Source of the DNA: Gymnogyps californianus
Lineage: Eukaryota; Chordata; Aves; Accipitriformes; Cathartidae
Direction: 5' to 3'
Length of the DNA stretch: 64,000 nucleotides
Assembly (NCBI RefSeq): GCF_018139145.2
Contig: NC_059477.1
Location: 15,053,522 to 15,117,521 of the forward strand
Shown: positions 47,989-60,637 of the stretch, one piece after another
Layout: every line of letters starts with the position of its first letter
How positions within the stretch are numbered: the first letter of the stretch is position 1
Translations under genes and position numbers: made by a program
Notes under the pieces: generated by a model
Database searches by the model: none
What the model saw: only the letters and a program-made list of their open reading frames with translations
What the model was told of the DNA's origin: nothing

Positions 47989-50900
47989 CTGTTCAAAGAG
48001 GAAAACACCACTATATTATTTTCTGTGGCCGCTTGCAACAAGTGTCTCACCTCCTGCCAGGTGGCTTTGGCAGTGCTGGGCAAGCTCTCACACCCATGCC
48101 TGCAGGAGTGGGGTCTTGCACTGGCACCCTCTGTGTGTGCAGCAAGCTGTGCCACTGCTGCGCCCTGTGCAGCCTGGGCAGGGCATTGAGGAGCACATTT
48201 ACCTCACCAGCCACCACTGTCTGGTAGGAGACCGACAGCAAAACCAGGAAGTGGTAAGTTGAAGATTGACATAATTAGGAGAAGTTAAAGAGCAGTTATT
48301 GTTAGAAGAAGCGATGCCATGATAATGACATTGGCGGGGGGTGTGTGTTTATTCTGCTGGGAGCTTGCTCAGTGAACAAGCCTGAGGTGAGTTTTTCTAA
48401 CCGCTGGTGCTGAAAACTCATCTTGGGATGGGGATCTCAAGCTGTGTTCATCCCGCCTCTTTTCATCCCCAGCAGTAAATACTCCACAATCAGGATCTAG
48501 CTGACAATTTTGTTCTGAGGATACGCATGACAAAACAAAAGCCTGGCTCTCAGTTTTTCTGTAATGCAGAAAAACAGCCCCTGAAGTACAGCACAGAGGA
48601 AGGACGTGGTCCCAGAGAGCGAAGTATGCACAGGTGACAACCAGATAGTTGCAAACATGAAGGTACATGAAAGGTTCATGTAAACATGAAATACATACAG
48701 CTAGGGATTCACTTGCTTTAATATTACACTTAAATTGTGCCATGCTTTTTGTCAATCCTCAGGGAGGAGATTTGGTATGTTTAATATCACAGGAGAAGTT
48801 CAAGGCTGAGACTGGAATTGGAGATACTTGAGCTGAATACCAATAGCAGCAAAAGCCCATGGATACAAATCCCTGGGCACACCTGATTTGGTCTGGAATC
48901 AGTGGTTTCCAGCCCTCTGTGATGAGAAGCCTCCTCAAGGAGTTTCCCATTTGCGGCTTAGATGCCTGAAGTTCCTTAGCACAGACTGAAAGCCAAGCAT
49001 GTAGCTGATCTGATCCTTAGCTGCCCCCCCATCATGACCAATGGCAGGACAGAGTCCCTTGGGTTGCTCTGACTGCAGTGCCTCCAGTACAAGGTGACAC
49101 AGACAGGCCAATGACAGATATGGCTGTATTTTGCGTTTTACTCAACAGAGGGATGAACATGCTTGCTCTTGCTACACAGTGGGCAAGTGCCACTGGTGCT
49201 TCAGGCCAGCACGTGCGAGCACTCCTGCAGCCCAGGGGGGTTACCTCTGCCCCAGGACCACACCAAAGGGTCCGTTGCTTCCTTTCCCCACATCTTAGCC
49301 TGCTGCGCTTGACGGGCAAAGCTCTGAGCAGCAGCTTGCCTCCTGCTTGCCCTGCTCCCTCTGCAGCGTCAGTGCCCACAGCAATGGCAGAAGAGCAGCG
49401 TCTGCACTGAGAATGCTTGCAAAGTGCACCCAAAACACCTCCAAAACTTCAACCAGAGAGACCTGAACTTAGAGCCCAGTTCCCAAGCATGAAAAGACAG
49501 GTCCCTGCAAGAAAACAGCAGCTGACCTCGCTGCCGCTCAGCAATCCCGTGACATCCCAGCCCAAGGGAGATGTATCAGTGGTTGCACAGCCACTGGCCC
49601 TGCCACAAGTTTGTCACTGCCAGAGAGCTGGACTGAAACCAACCACCGTGAGCTACACAGCTTTCTAAAATAAATTTAGGACAAGACAGCAGAAAGATTT
49701 GCCATCACTCTACTCCTGGGATGTATGATCAAAATATTTCAAAAGCGTATCCACTCCATACGAACTTTCACTGATTTTGCTGCATGAAGGACAAATCTGT
49801 CCCTGACCAGCCACATAAAGAAAGAGCAACATTTTCCAGCAATATTTTCCAGCACCTATGAAATGTACTTGGGCCACTTGGCGCTTTATGCCAACAAACA
49901 GTAGCAGAAAAAAAGATGAAAGCATGTTTGCCCACTCCTGCTTGAGTGAATCACTTGAAAAAGTACCATGCCGTTCTCTAATGGAGGAGTGTTCTTGTGA
50001 TTTACCTTGGAGTGGTAGTGGTGGAGGAGGAGATGTGGGAGATAAACAAGTGGAGGAAGAAAAAAAAAAAGAACAAGCTGTACTCCATGCCTAAGAAGCG
50101 ATAAGGCATAATAAGTCATCAAGGTCTCCTGAATTAAAATCCTCTTTTTGTAATTCACTACAAGCCTCTTCAAAGAAAAAAGCAACAACAACAAGAAAAA
50201 AGCAGCAACAACAAACAAGGTGGAAGAGCAAATCAGACTGCCATCATACAATTATCTCACAGCTGAAATGGTCTCACAGGCAAATCTTTAATAAAAGCAC
50301 CAGCCAGGCTCAAGATTGATCAAACCCAGATCCTCAAAGTTCAGGACCGACCTTTGGTGCCAGTATCTAGGCAGCCTGATAGAGTGCAGGGATGCGAGCC
50401 ATCCTTGGATCCACCCAAAGCCCACAGCTGACCACAGGGGACTATGTTAATTGTGCAGCTGGACACCCCCCACGATCCGCACCCCTCACTGGGATCCAGT
50501 GGTACCCAGCGTCGCTGCCTCCGCCGCTTCAGCAAAAGAGCCTGCGTGCCTCTGAGTCACATCCCTCCTGCCAGGGGATGACACCAAGCTCCTGTTTGTT
50601 CCCATTCCTATCAGGCTGTGAAATCAAAGAAACTCCTAAACTGCAGCCAAAATCAATGCCCCCCTCAACCACACAGGCTCTTTCAGAGCCATGGGAGCCC
50701 TCCCAAGCCCTGCATCTCCCGTGCTCCCTGCCCAGCACTTGCTGGGACCCACAAAGCTCTCCGGGACCTACTGGCAGTCCCAAGGGCTGTGGGGAGGCTC
50801 AGTCTTCGGGTGATGAACCCAGCTGCTCCCCTGCAAGTAGCAGTGGGTTTGGGCACCACACGCTCCCACTCCTGGTACCAGTTTCTGGAGCAGAGCGCCG

Positions 50901-52239
50901 AGCGCAAGCAGACATGACTTTCTGTGTCATGTGAAGATGAAATGGCTGGATCACTCTAACGGCTAGTTGGACCTTCTGAAAAGCCCCGCGAATGTGCTGA
51001 GACTGACTGAACATGGGCACTGTGGAGCTAATTGTTGGAACAGCATGTGGGAGCCCGGTGGTTCCAGTAGTCGCTCTGTTTGATACAGTAAATGGAAGCC
51101 TTTGGCACATAAAGCACCTGAAAGGCTGATTTCCCCTGCTAAAACACTTGAAGGGAGCCTTGCAACAATGAGCTGATCAATTCTTCCAGGATCAGAAATG
51201 CATTTTAATCTCTTTCCCAGAACTTTGCTTTGCAGCCTCTATTCCAGCTAACACGGCAGCTACATCCCTCACCGAACTCGCACTGGTAGTTCAAAGCACC
51301 AGCTCAAAAAAGGCAGGACAAACCTGCTCAGGCATTTTAACCTACCACTGTTTTTGCAACCGATGCTACGGCATAAATCTCGTGGAAGATTTATGGGATC
51401 ATCTGGATGTAGGGGTGCCAGAGGAGCATGAACACACAACCATCCCCAGCCAGACAATGGCAGAGTTGCTTGTATGTGCACGGCAGTGAGTCCCGGATAA
51501 ATCACCAGCCGGGCCCTGCAAACAAACCATCTGGCCAACGCAGTTTCCTCTTGGCGCGCCCATCCCCTCCTGCTAGCAAGCCATCTGAGAGGACATTAGG
51601 GGCAGCAGGGGATGAAGCCTCGCGGTTTGGGTCAGGCTGCAAGCACGAGCCACAGCAGCTGCCCCCTCTGCAAGGTCAGCCTGCCTGTGCTTGGGTCCTG
51701 CATGTCTCACCCCCTCTCCCAAGAAAAGCACCTTCCCTCATTGGTCTCAGCAGCACATCTGGAGGTTTTCCAGCAAAACATGTCGGGCAGGATGTACACA
51801 AACAATTACTGAGATTTCAGATTCCCTCTGCATTTCCCCCTTGCTGGATATCATTGAGTTACAGCTGCTGCTCCTATGGAGGACCCACGCTGAATTGCCT
51901 TCACTTATGTCCCTCCAAAGGTCACCGCACTCTTCTTCATTGCAGAGCTCGTTTCACGGTGTGTTTTAGTGGCAGTGCCGCAGCCCACCGTCAGCCACCT
52001 CTTGTCTGCCAAATCCCATAGGTGACATCTCTGCTCCAGGCCCTGCCTGCTGCCTGCACAGTCCCAAATGCCACCCCAACCATGCTATGTCAGGGCGAAG
52101 GGGACATCCTAGCGGGGCCTCATCCTGCCATTCTTCTGGGGCATGTGAGCTGGAGGTTGCATCAGCCCTTGCCTTTCCCAGGAACTGGATCAGAGCAGAT
52201 TCCCTCATGACTGCAGAGTGCTCTGGTAGCAGGGGGATG

Positions 52240-52520
52240 GCAGCTGCATGAATATGCAGATTGAAATTGGATAGTTATTATATTTTTAGTTTTTTTGGCA
52301 AATCATGCAAATTCACCTCAAAAGGCTGCCACCATAATTTCAGTGACAGGCCTCTCCTCAATGACAGACTTTCATTTATGAAGGGAAATCAGTCCTCCGT
52401 AAAACTAATATTTATATTAACTAGATCACTGCGTCTGCTGGAAAATCCCCTCAATTTTGATTATGTGTTAATTAGCCTGCCAAGTCCTTGCCATTTCAGT
52501 CTCTAAATCAGTCCATGAAA
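52240..52520. promoter_or_regulatory. Intronic AT-rich element with POU-type sites
   Basis: TGCATGAATATGCA at 52245-52258 is an inverted repeat of TGCAT arms, and a perfect octamer ATGCAAAT follows at 52305-52312. Further on come ACTAATATTTATATTAAC and GTGTTAATTAGCC cores. Density of POU and homeodomain motifs in about 280 bp suggests an enhancer; that is inference. Confidence 0.38.
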
Positions 52521-55500
52521 AGGCATAAAACCCCACACCTGCCCAGAACCAAGCCCTCCGCCTGCTCTCTGGAGCCTTTCTAATGGACAGGCCATTACAT
52601 CCTCTCTCTTAATTAAGCCTCACGTCCTCAACAGCGTGGCGCAATTGTGAGTCCTACTGCCTCCCCCGGGAGCACAGGGAGGGCACAGTGTCCCTGACAA
52701 ACCAAACGCCAATTAGAACCTGACGTTTATGCTAAGTGAGCTGCTTGCCACTGCGCCGCATCCACCGCCAGCCTGGCAGGCACCCTGCATGCCCCTACAT
52801 GAAAGGGTGTGCGCAGACCCACCCGCGCCCGGCATTTGTGCATGCACAATTAAAGGCATTAACTGAGCCGGTGCTTCCACCGCACAGGCTGCACATTGCA
52901 GCTTGCTCGTGTGCACGCACACTTTCCTGAATTGGGCTCTGTGACTCACAGTCTGCTAAGTCACTGCTGTGAAGCGATGGAGAGATGCACATGCTAAGAT
53001 TTGAGAGACAGTGTCTTGTTTTCCAGAGAGCATTCCAGCCCGGTTTTATAGGCAGTGTGTGTCACTGGTGTTTGGGTCCAAAAAGTGACTAAGGACTCAG
53101 GCGAGCAGCGAAGAAACGGGTGAGCCTCAGAAGAATGGTTTCTTCTCCTCTGCCTCTGGCCCAGCCCAAGCAAGTGGGAGCTTTTCTGGCAATGCAGGGA
53201 CAGACTGTGCCCATGCCCCTTCTCTCATGAAAGACAGTACGGGCACGAGGATGGCCACAGGCTGGCCCTCGCCCACAGCCATGGCACTCACACAGCCCAG
53301 CCAATGCTCAGCAAACCTCCCATGATCTGCGTGCCGGGGCATCCCACCTCCACCATGCTGCGGGTAGCCAAGGCACAAATGACTTTTTAGGGTTTGCTGT
53401 CATTGTGCAAACGAGGGTCAGGAGAGCTGCGTACAGCTTTGCTGAGGGGCAATCTGCACCACACATGGGGGGAGCAGAGAAAGACAGAGCCAGGTATGTG
53501 GTCTCCTTCCCACAGCGTGCAGCTGCTCACTCATTGCACAGAAGTGCTTGACTTTCACACCACCCCACATGCAAAACTCCCTCCTACATCAAAGGGGACA
53601 GGATTGACCCCAGAGGTCAAAATGTGTCCCCAAGGCACAAGCCCTGAGAGTAAATCTCATGAGAGTAAATGCAGACCCAGTTCAGTCCAGCCCTGCTCCA
53701 TTAACACCATGAAAACCTTTCTGCTGGTTTGGACAGAGTAGGATCACGGCCTTCAGGCAGAAGTTCTCATGGATTGCAGGAAAAATATGAAACCTTCCCT
53801 TTTAAAGATCCCATGGGAAAAACACAGGAATGGTAAAGGGTCACCATCAGCTTAAAAACAGCCCAACATTTGTTTTTCTTAAAAAATAAGCTCTTACAAA
53901 ACTTCAGAGCACCACAAACATTCCTCTGCTGGAAACGCTTTGAAACAAATAAACCTTTCCCTGCAGTGCCTGCAACCTGAATGAGCAGCATTCCTGACCC
54001 TCAAAGCCAGCGAGGCCATGGCCCACAAGAGAAGCTCTCGGTGGGTCTTTGCAGCCCAGCCCAAGAGCTATGTGGTCTGGAGAGCTGCAAGGTTAAAATC
54101 GCTTCCTTTTCTGCACGCATGTACAGCTGCCAACATCCGAACAACACGGGGTTCACAGTGCTGCCAGGGCTCTGACCCCGACACCGTGCTCACCCAAATG
54201 AAAAGCAGCACATGCTAGAGATGCAGACCCCACTGTGCTCTTCTAGGACCACAAGGTATTTACTTAATGACTGCAAGAAAAGGGGAGGCGAAAATAAATG
54301 GGCAAAACACATTGATTCCAGCTTTTCAGTGCTGGCTTATTAGCGTAGCATCACTGAGAGCAATGCAACTGCACCTACCAGCTAAGGATACGACCCAGGA
54401 TCTTTACACCCTTCAGGATCAAGACCCCAGTGAAATTCAAAGACGGCGAAGAGTTGAGGTGCCTGACTTACCAACCCAGATTTATTTTCAGGTCTTAAGA
54501 CCTCTATCTTGACACCAATGGCACATTGCTGTTGCGTGCAGCAGGAAGGGGGATGAAACCTCATTGAAACCTGAACTTGTTGCTCCTGAAGCTTGCTAGG
54601 TGCAGCTAAGGGGACTCTTTCTACAGATGGGAAGCATCTGAAAATCCATAGAGGGAAAAATCCTGGCAATCCCTTGTGGGGGCATGGAAAAGGGAGCAAC
54701 AGTATTTTCTAGGCTTTCAAAGGGCAGGGTAACAGCTGGAACCATGCTGGATTTCTGCTGAGTTGGGCACTTTGGGTCCACTTTCACCTATGAGGTCCCC
54801 AGACATGTAATGGGAGCCTGCAGGAGAAGACGTGGAGCTAATCCATGGTGCGAAGAGCCCAAGGAACACAGGGCTAAAAAAAGAAACGCAGAGCTGCCTG
54901 AAAGAGTATCTTGGAAATAAAAATAGTGGAATGAGAGCAGTGGGTGTCTTGTCAGTCTTGAGAAGTTCTCCGCGCCAAAGATGAGGAGGAATTGCATGCA
55001 GCGCATAAAATGAAATTGGGAGATATCTGAGGAATTCAGGCCTGTCTCTCAGCAGACTTTTCTAATCAAGTGCCTCACAGAGGATATTTTACCATGGTCA
55101 TTTCCTTCCCCCTCTCTCTCATGCAGACTGAGCCAGGGCTCCTCCTTTCATTATTTTTTTTTCCCTTTTAATTTTAATTTTTGTTTTGCCATTTTCAGAA
55201 GAAATAGAAACACATCCCACATGGGTCTTAAAGGCACAGCACATTTCCTTGCTACCGTGGAGCAGCCACAGCCTCTAGCCTGGGCCAGCACCTTTAAATC
55301 AGAGTAAATTGAGCTCCAGCGGCTTTGAGTTCCCGTTAGCTTTTGCCCTGCCCCTAAACCAAGCACAGCTGCTCTCCTTCACCCAACTGCTCACCCCAGG
55401 GTGGGGAATTCACAAGAAAAGACCACCCCGAACAAGGGCTTTTCATTCCTTGCTCCCTGGAGTCTGAGGATGAATTTTCTAAGTAGAAACAAAGTGCTGG

Positions 55501-56259
55501 AGGGAGCGTGAGGGAAAGGCAGGGGAAGAACGGGGGAGTGTGAACCAAACAATGCTTCGATTCTGTCCCCGCCGAGGGGCCGGCATCGCCTCTTTTTCAT
55601 GTTTCTTGAGTTGCTTTTAAAAGCTGTGCGGGGAGGAAAAAAGCAAATAGTTGTTTCCTTTTGTGTCATGTCTTCTTAATTTCTAAGAGCAGGACCAAAG
55701 TGAGGCACAGCAGCAATGCCTTTGCATGCCGGCCCCTCCGCAACCCTGCGCTGCGTGGGCAAGGCAGCGGCATGGCCGCCGGGAGGGCGCATCCCTGCCC
55801 AACCCAGCCAGGAGGCTGATCCCATGGCAGCGCCAACAACCATCCCTCAGTCTGTGCCTGGTGTCTTCTGCTGACTTCCTCCACCACCACGGGCAAGTCA
55901 CTTCAGCCCCCTGGAGCTGCTACCTCCTCGTCTTCCTCTGCCTGTACAGCCCGTGACTTGCCGGGCAGGGCCTGAGCACGTGCCCGCACCTCATCGGTGC
56001 TTCGGTGCCTGGCTCAGCACAGCACCGTAAGGGAGAGCTCTCCACGCTGGCACAAATCCAGATCACTGAACTCAGTAGGAAAACATTCCCCCGGCTGCAG
56101 CAATGAGGTTTTGCAATTCATAACTAACTAAGAAAGAGAAGAAAGGGTAGAAGAAGGGTAAAAACCAGAACTGCGTGCTGAGCTGTCTGAGGCAGCACCA
56201 GCCTCTCCCGGGCTGTGCACGCGCACACACACATGTGCACACATACAACAGAGTCTTCT

Positions 56260-56420
56260 AAGAAAATATGGCCAACTAATTGTAGGGAGACTCGGGGGAG
56301 AGGAAATGAAATGAAAAATTGAGTCTGAGTTATAAAAATAAGTAATTTTTATCCTACTTGCAGGAGGCTTATATTAATTAAACATTATTACAGCGAATGA
56401 GATGGGGAGGGTTATTAAGT
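56260..56420. promoter_or_regulatory. Intronic AT-rich element with TTAATTAA core
   Basis: CCAACTAATTGTAGGG, AAAATAAGTAATTTTTATCC, TATTAATTAAACATTATTAC and GGGTTATTAAGTC lie within 160 bp. The texture resembles conserved non-coding DNA; no coding or repeat signal. Confidence 0.28.
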
Positions 56421-57849
56421 CTCGGGCTGGCTGTAAGTGTTCTCTCCTGTTGCCTGAGGCTCCACTGAGCTCCAGATATTAATCTTCTAAAGCACTCAAA
56501 TGCTGAAGAGATAAACACTTGAAATATGAAAATGTTTTTCTCCATAGCAGACACTGTGACCCTATGTCACACCAAAGAATTTGTCAGATGTCCATATAGG
56601 CTGCACTTACAGCATTACCGTGTCTCTTAGAAAAATGCCGAGCACCTCAGGAGCTGAAGAGAGAAATGATGTGTGCATTTGTGTGGGGGTGATTTGTGTG
56701 TGGAGATGTAGCAGATTCTCCTCTTCCCATATGTTTCTGGAATACATATTTTCCTCTTTAGCACTGCCTACCAGGTGTTGGCTGCACGGCTTTCCAACTG
56801 GCTGGCGGCACTGCCAATCTGGCCAGCCCCTCTGCCAGGTGGCTAACAGGTTCGCCTGAATGTTTGCATCTCAAGACTCAACCTTACTGGGGGGTGGGCG
56901 GGGAGGAGCCCACAGCATGCATGGCTCCCTGGGCGCATGGCATGCAGACACTGGAGTCACTGGGCATCAGGGCAGAGCTGAAGACAGGTGAGATCAGCCG
57001 TCTCTCCCTGGGAGAGCCTTGAGTTTCATAAGCAATGACTGACAGTGAAGAGAAGTGATGCTATGGTGATGCAGTCTACTGTTGTAAGGAAACTGGCAAA
57101 TGTTCTTCATGCCACCCATGCCACAAAGTCAATGAGGGTAAGGAAAGGGCACTAGTCCCGGGGCGAGTTCCAAGATGTGAAGCTGAAGGACTTGATCTAT
57201 CAACCACACTGCCAGAGGCAGGCTCCCTTCCAACCCATGCCAGCACATCTCAGTGAGGTCCTCCGTAAATTAGGCTCTGCCACGCTCATGCAAATCTTCT
57301 GCTTCCAAAGCACAGAAGAGAAAAAGAGCAAAAGTCAAACAGCAAGAAGCTGGCATATTTCAGCATTCTTAGGGCTTAGCTCATCCTTCACTTGGAGGAG
57401 GCTGAAATCCAGCTATGCAAGCCCAGAGTGCAGAACAGCTGAAGACTATAGGCAATCTGAGCAACATATGGGAGGAAGAAATGCATCTCTAACAAAAGAG
57501 GAAATGCATTCTGGGGAAAAGCATTGGGTCCTACAGAGGACATGTGGATCAGGATGTGGAACAAAGCCTGGGCTAACCTTCGCGGTCACAAGGGATTCCA
57601 AGCCCAGTGTCTGATTCAAGGCTATCTCAAGAGGATAGTTAGTGTAATTCAGTGCCAGCGGTCACAGTCCTATAAATAAGTCATGAACCATACAGCAAAG
57701 CATCTGAAAGCTTCCACAAAAGAAAACGTTCAGCTCTGCACAGCCTTCACAACTCTTGATAGCTGTGCAAGAACCAGTCATACTGTTCACACGGAGAAAG
57801 CCTCATCAGCTCCCTCTTCCCTGCTTTGGTATGGTATTAACCATCTTAC

Positions 57850-57996
57850 CAGGCACAGTCTCAGGACTTGGTTCCGAGTTGCCAATCCAGGTGCTTGTAG
57901 GCTGAAAAGACCATGTATAACCCGTTGCCACGTCATGTGACCAACCACAGAGGTCTTCAGGGAGATCAAAGTTGCAGTTGAAGGTTGCAGGGAAAT
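57850..57996 (-). CDS. NRP2: NRP2 exon: start of the MAM domain
   Basis: This 147-nt exon runs from acceptor TATAAG to donor GTAAGA, entering and leaving in phase 1. It reads DFPATFNCNFDLPEDLCGW, then SHDVATGYTWSF, then a Ser/Thr/Pro-rich stretch ending SPETVP. FNCNF and LCGW carry the first two of the four MAM cysteines. The MAM domain drives neuropilin oligomerisation and positions the receptor at the membrane. The second half, between CGW and the exon end, is much less like human NRP2 as I recall it, and appears a few residues longer. That loop varies between MAM domains. The acceptor has a weak polypyrimidine tract (TTTCTTTTTATAAG) with A before AG, but it keeps the frame exactly. No ORF in this frame begins with Met here, so an ORF scan misses the exon. 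Confidence 0.92.
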
Positions 57997-58559
57997 CTTA
58001 TAAAAAGAAATAAAGCAAAATAAAGTTGGATTAAAAAATGACCTACCTATGAAGGGTTGCTATTAAAAAACAACCCAAAACTAAAATAGCTGGCAAGCTG
58101 TAAATACTGAAGAAAGCATGAAATCTCACTCACACTGATGCCTTTAACCTATCTCGCATTTTGTCAGCTCCAGGGATCAGCCTTAAGTTCTGCATCATCA
58201 AAATGCTCACACCACGTCCTGCGGCTAATCCACCAAACTAAGCAAATATAAAAGCAAGTACCAAATGCTTCCAGACTCTAATCAGCACCTTCTCTTCATC
58301 CCCTAGAGCGGTCAAATATTAAATGCCTTCTTAAATGTCAGGGAAGAGCGCTTCCTGAGTGCCCTGCGCTCATCAGTTCCTGCTCTGGCTCCAAAAGGAG
58401 AATCTCAAGTGCTCCAGAAACCCAGCTCCTGAGTGACAGATCTAGCCACTTGCACCAGACGGGAGCTGTCTGTCAATGTGGAGAGCTGTCACTCACCACT
58501 TCTTACCTTCTCATGGAAATGCTACCAGGGGAAACGTGGGGCCACCATGAGCTCAAGCT

Positions 58560-58715
58560 TTTGGATTCTGAGTGAAAGGAGCCAGACTTTATTTCTAGCT
58601 CCACTATGGACTCACCACATGGTCTTTGGGCGAGTCATTTAACTTTTCATCTGTGAATCAGGAGCAGAGCTAATTCCCCTGTGTCAACAGCTTTAAAAGC
58701 TCTATAAAGCCTTCC
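58560..58715 (+). mobile_element. Ancient MIR (CORE-SINE) relic
   Basis: GGATTCTGAGTGAAAGGAGC, TTCTAGCTCCACTATGGACT, CACCACATGGTCTTTGGGCG, AGTCATTTAACTTTTCATCT and GTGAATCAGGAGCAGAGCTA follow the MIR core order (tctggctccacc..tgtgaccttgggcaagt..tcatctgtaaaa). Divergence is high, as expected for an amniote-age copy. It lies antisense to NRP2 in an intron. Confidence 0.65.
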
Positions 58716-59789
58716 TGCAGAGACAGGTCGGTGAGCAGGAGGGCACATGCCAGGGGCTGCATGTAGCAGCAAGGCAGCTGCTGGCTCCTTTGGTTGGGGA
58801 GGCAGCCAAAAGGCATGGAGGCTGCAGAAATGGTCTGAGACCGTCCCAAGCACTCAGTGGACGTGCACGTCAGAGCCCAATTATAGGCTGGGTTTTTCCT
58901 GAGCAAAGAGGAAGTTTTAAATCACAGTGCCCACTAAGTGAGCGATAGCCAGAAGGAGGTGAGTGACTCAAGCGATAGGCATCAGGGGAACTTTGCTGTG
59001 AGGGGCAGAGGGCTTTCTTTACATGCTCCCACTCTGAAATAAAACAATGCAGATCATGGATCCTTTTATTCCAATCTAATCTCATACCCTGGAGAGCAGC
59101 ATTGTTTCTGTTTGGCTGTCATAAATCTGATTGTCCAGAGAAACACACTCATTGTTTATGCAGTCTGAGAATGAAAATTGTTGCTAAATCTGAGGGAAGC
59201 TGATGGGGAGGCTGGTTCCACGCTCCACGGCATACTCCACTCACTCTCTTGCCCTAGACTGCACCCAGGAATCATGCTGTTGCAGAGACTATTACTGGCC
59301 TAAATTTCTTCTCGGCAGTTTCCCAAGTGCCTCAACGGTAGCAGGGTTGCACAGGCTTATCACTGAGGCAAAGCAATGAGAAGCAGGCCCTTTGAGCTAC
59401 TTCTGCAACTTGCGTTTCCAGAACTGAACTATGGCAGAATCCCGATGGGAGGTGTGAAAAAGCCAATTAATGTTCTTTTTAAAATTTATTTATTTTAAAA
59501 CCCATTAATTTTTTCTCTGGGACTGGAAGCTGAAGTGACAGAAGTCTTAGGAGCTATCTCAAAGGATAGCTTTTCCTCGTGAGATTTCTTGTTGAAGTCC
59601 CTGTGTAAATGCCCCAGCCCCAGTGCTGGGGCCCAGGCTCTGCTGTCATGGCCAGGGGCGTGCATCTCCAACATGCTGCACTGTACAACTAACCCTGCAC
59701 AGCTCTGCCAAGCCCTCTCCCCTTAATCTGGACATTTCAAAGCTTTAGATGCTCACATTCCCTTTGCAAGGAGCAGAAGAATACGGCAT

Positions 59790-59842
59790 CTGCTTTTACA
59801 GGTAGGGATCTGAGGCAGAGAAGATTAGTCCCTCCGCCATGT
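59790..59842. mobile_element. Possible MIR/L2-like fragment
   Basis: TGCTTTTACAGGTAGGGATC followed by TGAGGCAGAGAAGATTAGT resembles the widespread 'ttttacagatgaggaaactgaggca' motif of old MIR/L2 relics. It is too short to be sure. Confidence 0.3.
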
Positions 59843-60520
59843 TAGTCTAAAATAACATTCAGCCTCTTCTATAGTCAGAAGAGGCAGGCAAGCGCCACAG
59901 ATACCAAATCATTCCCTGTACATCTGACAGCCATCTAAGACTGGGAGGACGAACTCCTGCCTGGAGTGAGTGTTCTCCTCTCTCTGCTGCCTGCACAAGG
60001 AGCCCAGATTGTCCTCCTAAATTTTAAGCAGCTGATATTAGGGAAGATGATCCTTAACAGACAGATGTTCAGGACATCAGCCTTCTCTACATGTCGTGAT
60101 TTACTCCCACAGTTGTGACTTCTGTAAAAGGAGCCCTGCATACCAGGTAGTCTGAATCTCTCCCCTGAATCACCTTCTGAATTTACGACACGCAGCCAAG
60201 GGGATCTGGAACGAAGGTGGCTCTAAGTGAGTTTCTTCAGGTCACGTAAGGAAGCTGGGAGAGCAGCTCTTCAAGTCTCGTACCCTAGGGACTGAATTAG
60301 CTGCTATCGCTTGCTCTTGCATCCTTCCTTGATAGAACTTATCAGATTTTGGCAGGTTTTGTTTGTTTTGGTTTTTTTATCTTGGCCTATCACTAATAAT
60401 ATTACTCTAAGCTTTCCAGGAATCAGCCCCATGTATAGGAGCTAATGGGAAGATAAGGGTATTTGCTTAGCTCTTAACCCATCATTTATTGAGATAAAGA
60501 TGTGCTGCTCTGATACATAC

Positions 60521-60637
60521 CCTCCTCTTCTCCACAGCTATCACCACAGTCGGTTGCCTCTTCATCAGTTGGGTATGGGGTGGTGGTCTCTTCGCTCTTC
60601 AAAGTAGGCACCAGTGTCTCTGCAGTGGGCTTTACAT
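60521..60637 (-). CDS. NRP2: NRP2 exon: linker between b2 and MAM domains
   Basis: This 117-nt exon starts after a T-rich acceptor ending in TCAG and ends at donor GTATGT. It enters in phase 1: a G from the upstream exon completes GAT. It reads DVKPTAETLVP, then KSEETTTPYPTDEEA, then TDCGDSCGEEE. This is the Thr/Pro/Glu-rich stalk that follows the last F5/8C (b2) domain of neuropilin-2; the human protein as I recall it has KSEETTTPYPTEEEA here. The Thr run suggests O-glycosylation, which is inference. It leaves in phase 1. Compared with my memory of the human linker, the acidic stretch between the CxxxC pair and the MAM start (including the first residues of the next exon) is about four residues shorter. 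Splice sites and reading frame make this very secure, although the exon is too short to stand out as an ORF. Confidence 0.94.

Larger units (their letters stand above)
47989..57849 (-). other. NRP2: Large intron between the first and second MAM exons
   Basis: 9861 nt, donor GTAAGA and acceptor CTTTGAACAG. It contains two AT-rich islands listed separately (52240-52520 and 56260-56420) and many short chance ORFs. No nested gene, RNA gene or recent transposon is visible. Confidence 0.75.
57997..60520 (-). other. NRP2: Intron between the linker exon and the first MAM exon
   Basis: 2524 nt, donor GTATGT and acceptor TTTTTATAAG. It contains a MIR relic at 58560-58715 and possibly a second SINE/LINE2-like fragment near 59790-59840. 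Confidence 0.8.

Noticed and set aside
47739..48155. 138-codon ORF on the minus strand over the central MAM exon
   Set aside because: It is in the wrong frame relative to the conserved MAM reading and crosses the acceptor at 47989; a shadow of the real exon.
51428..52021. 197-codon ORF on the plus strand
   Set aside because: Intronic, antisense, composition of translated random GC-rich DNA, no recognisable motif.
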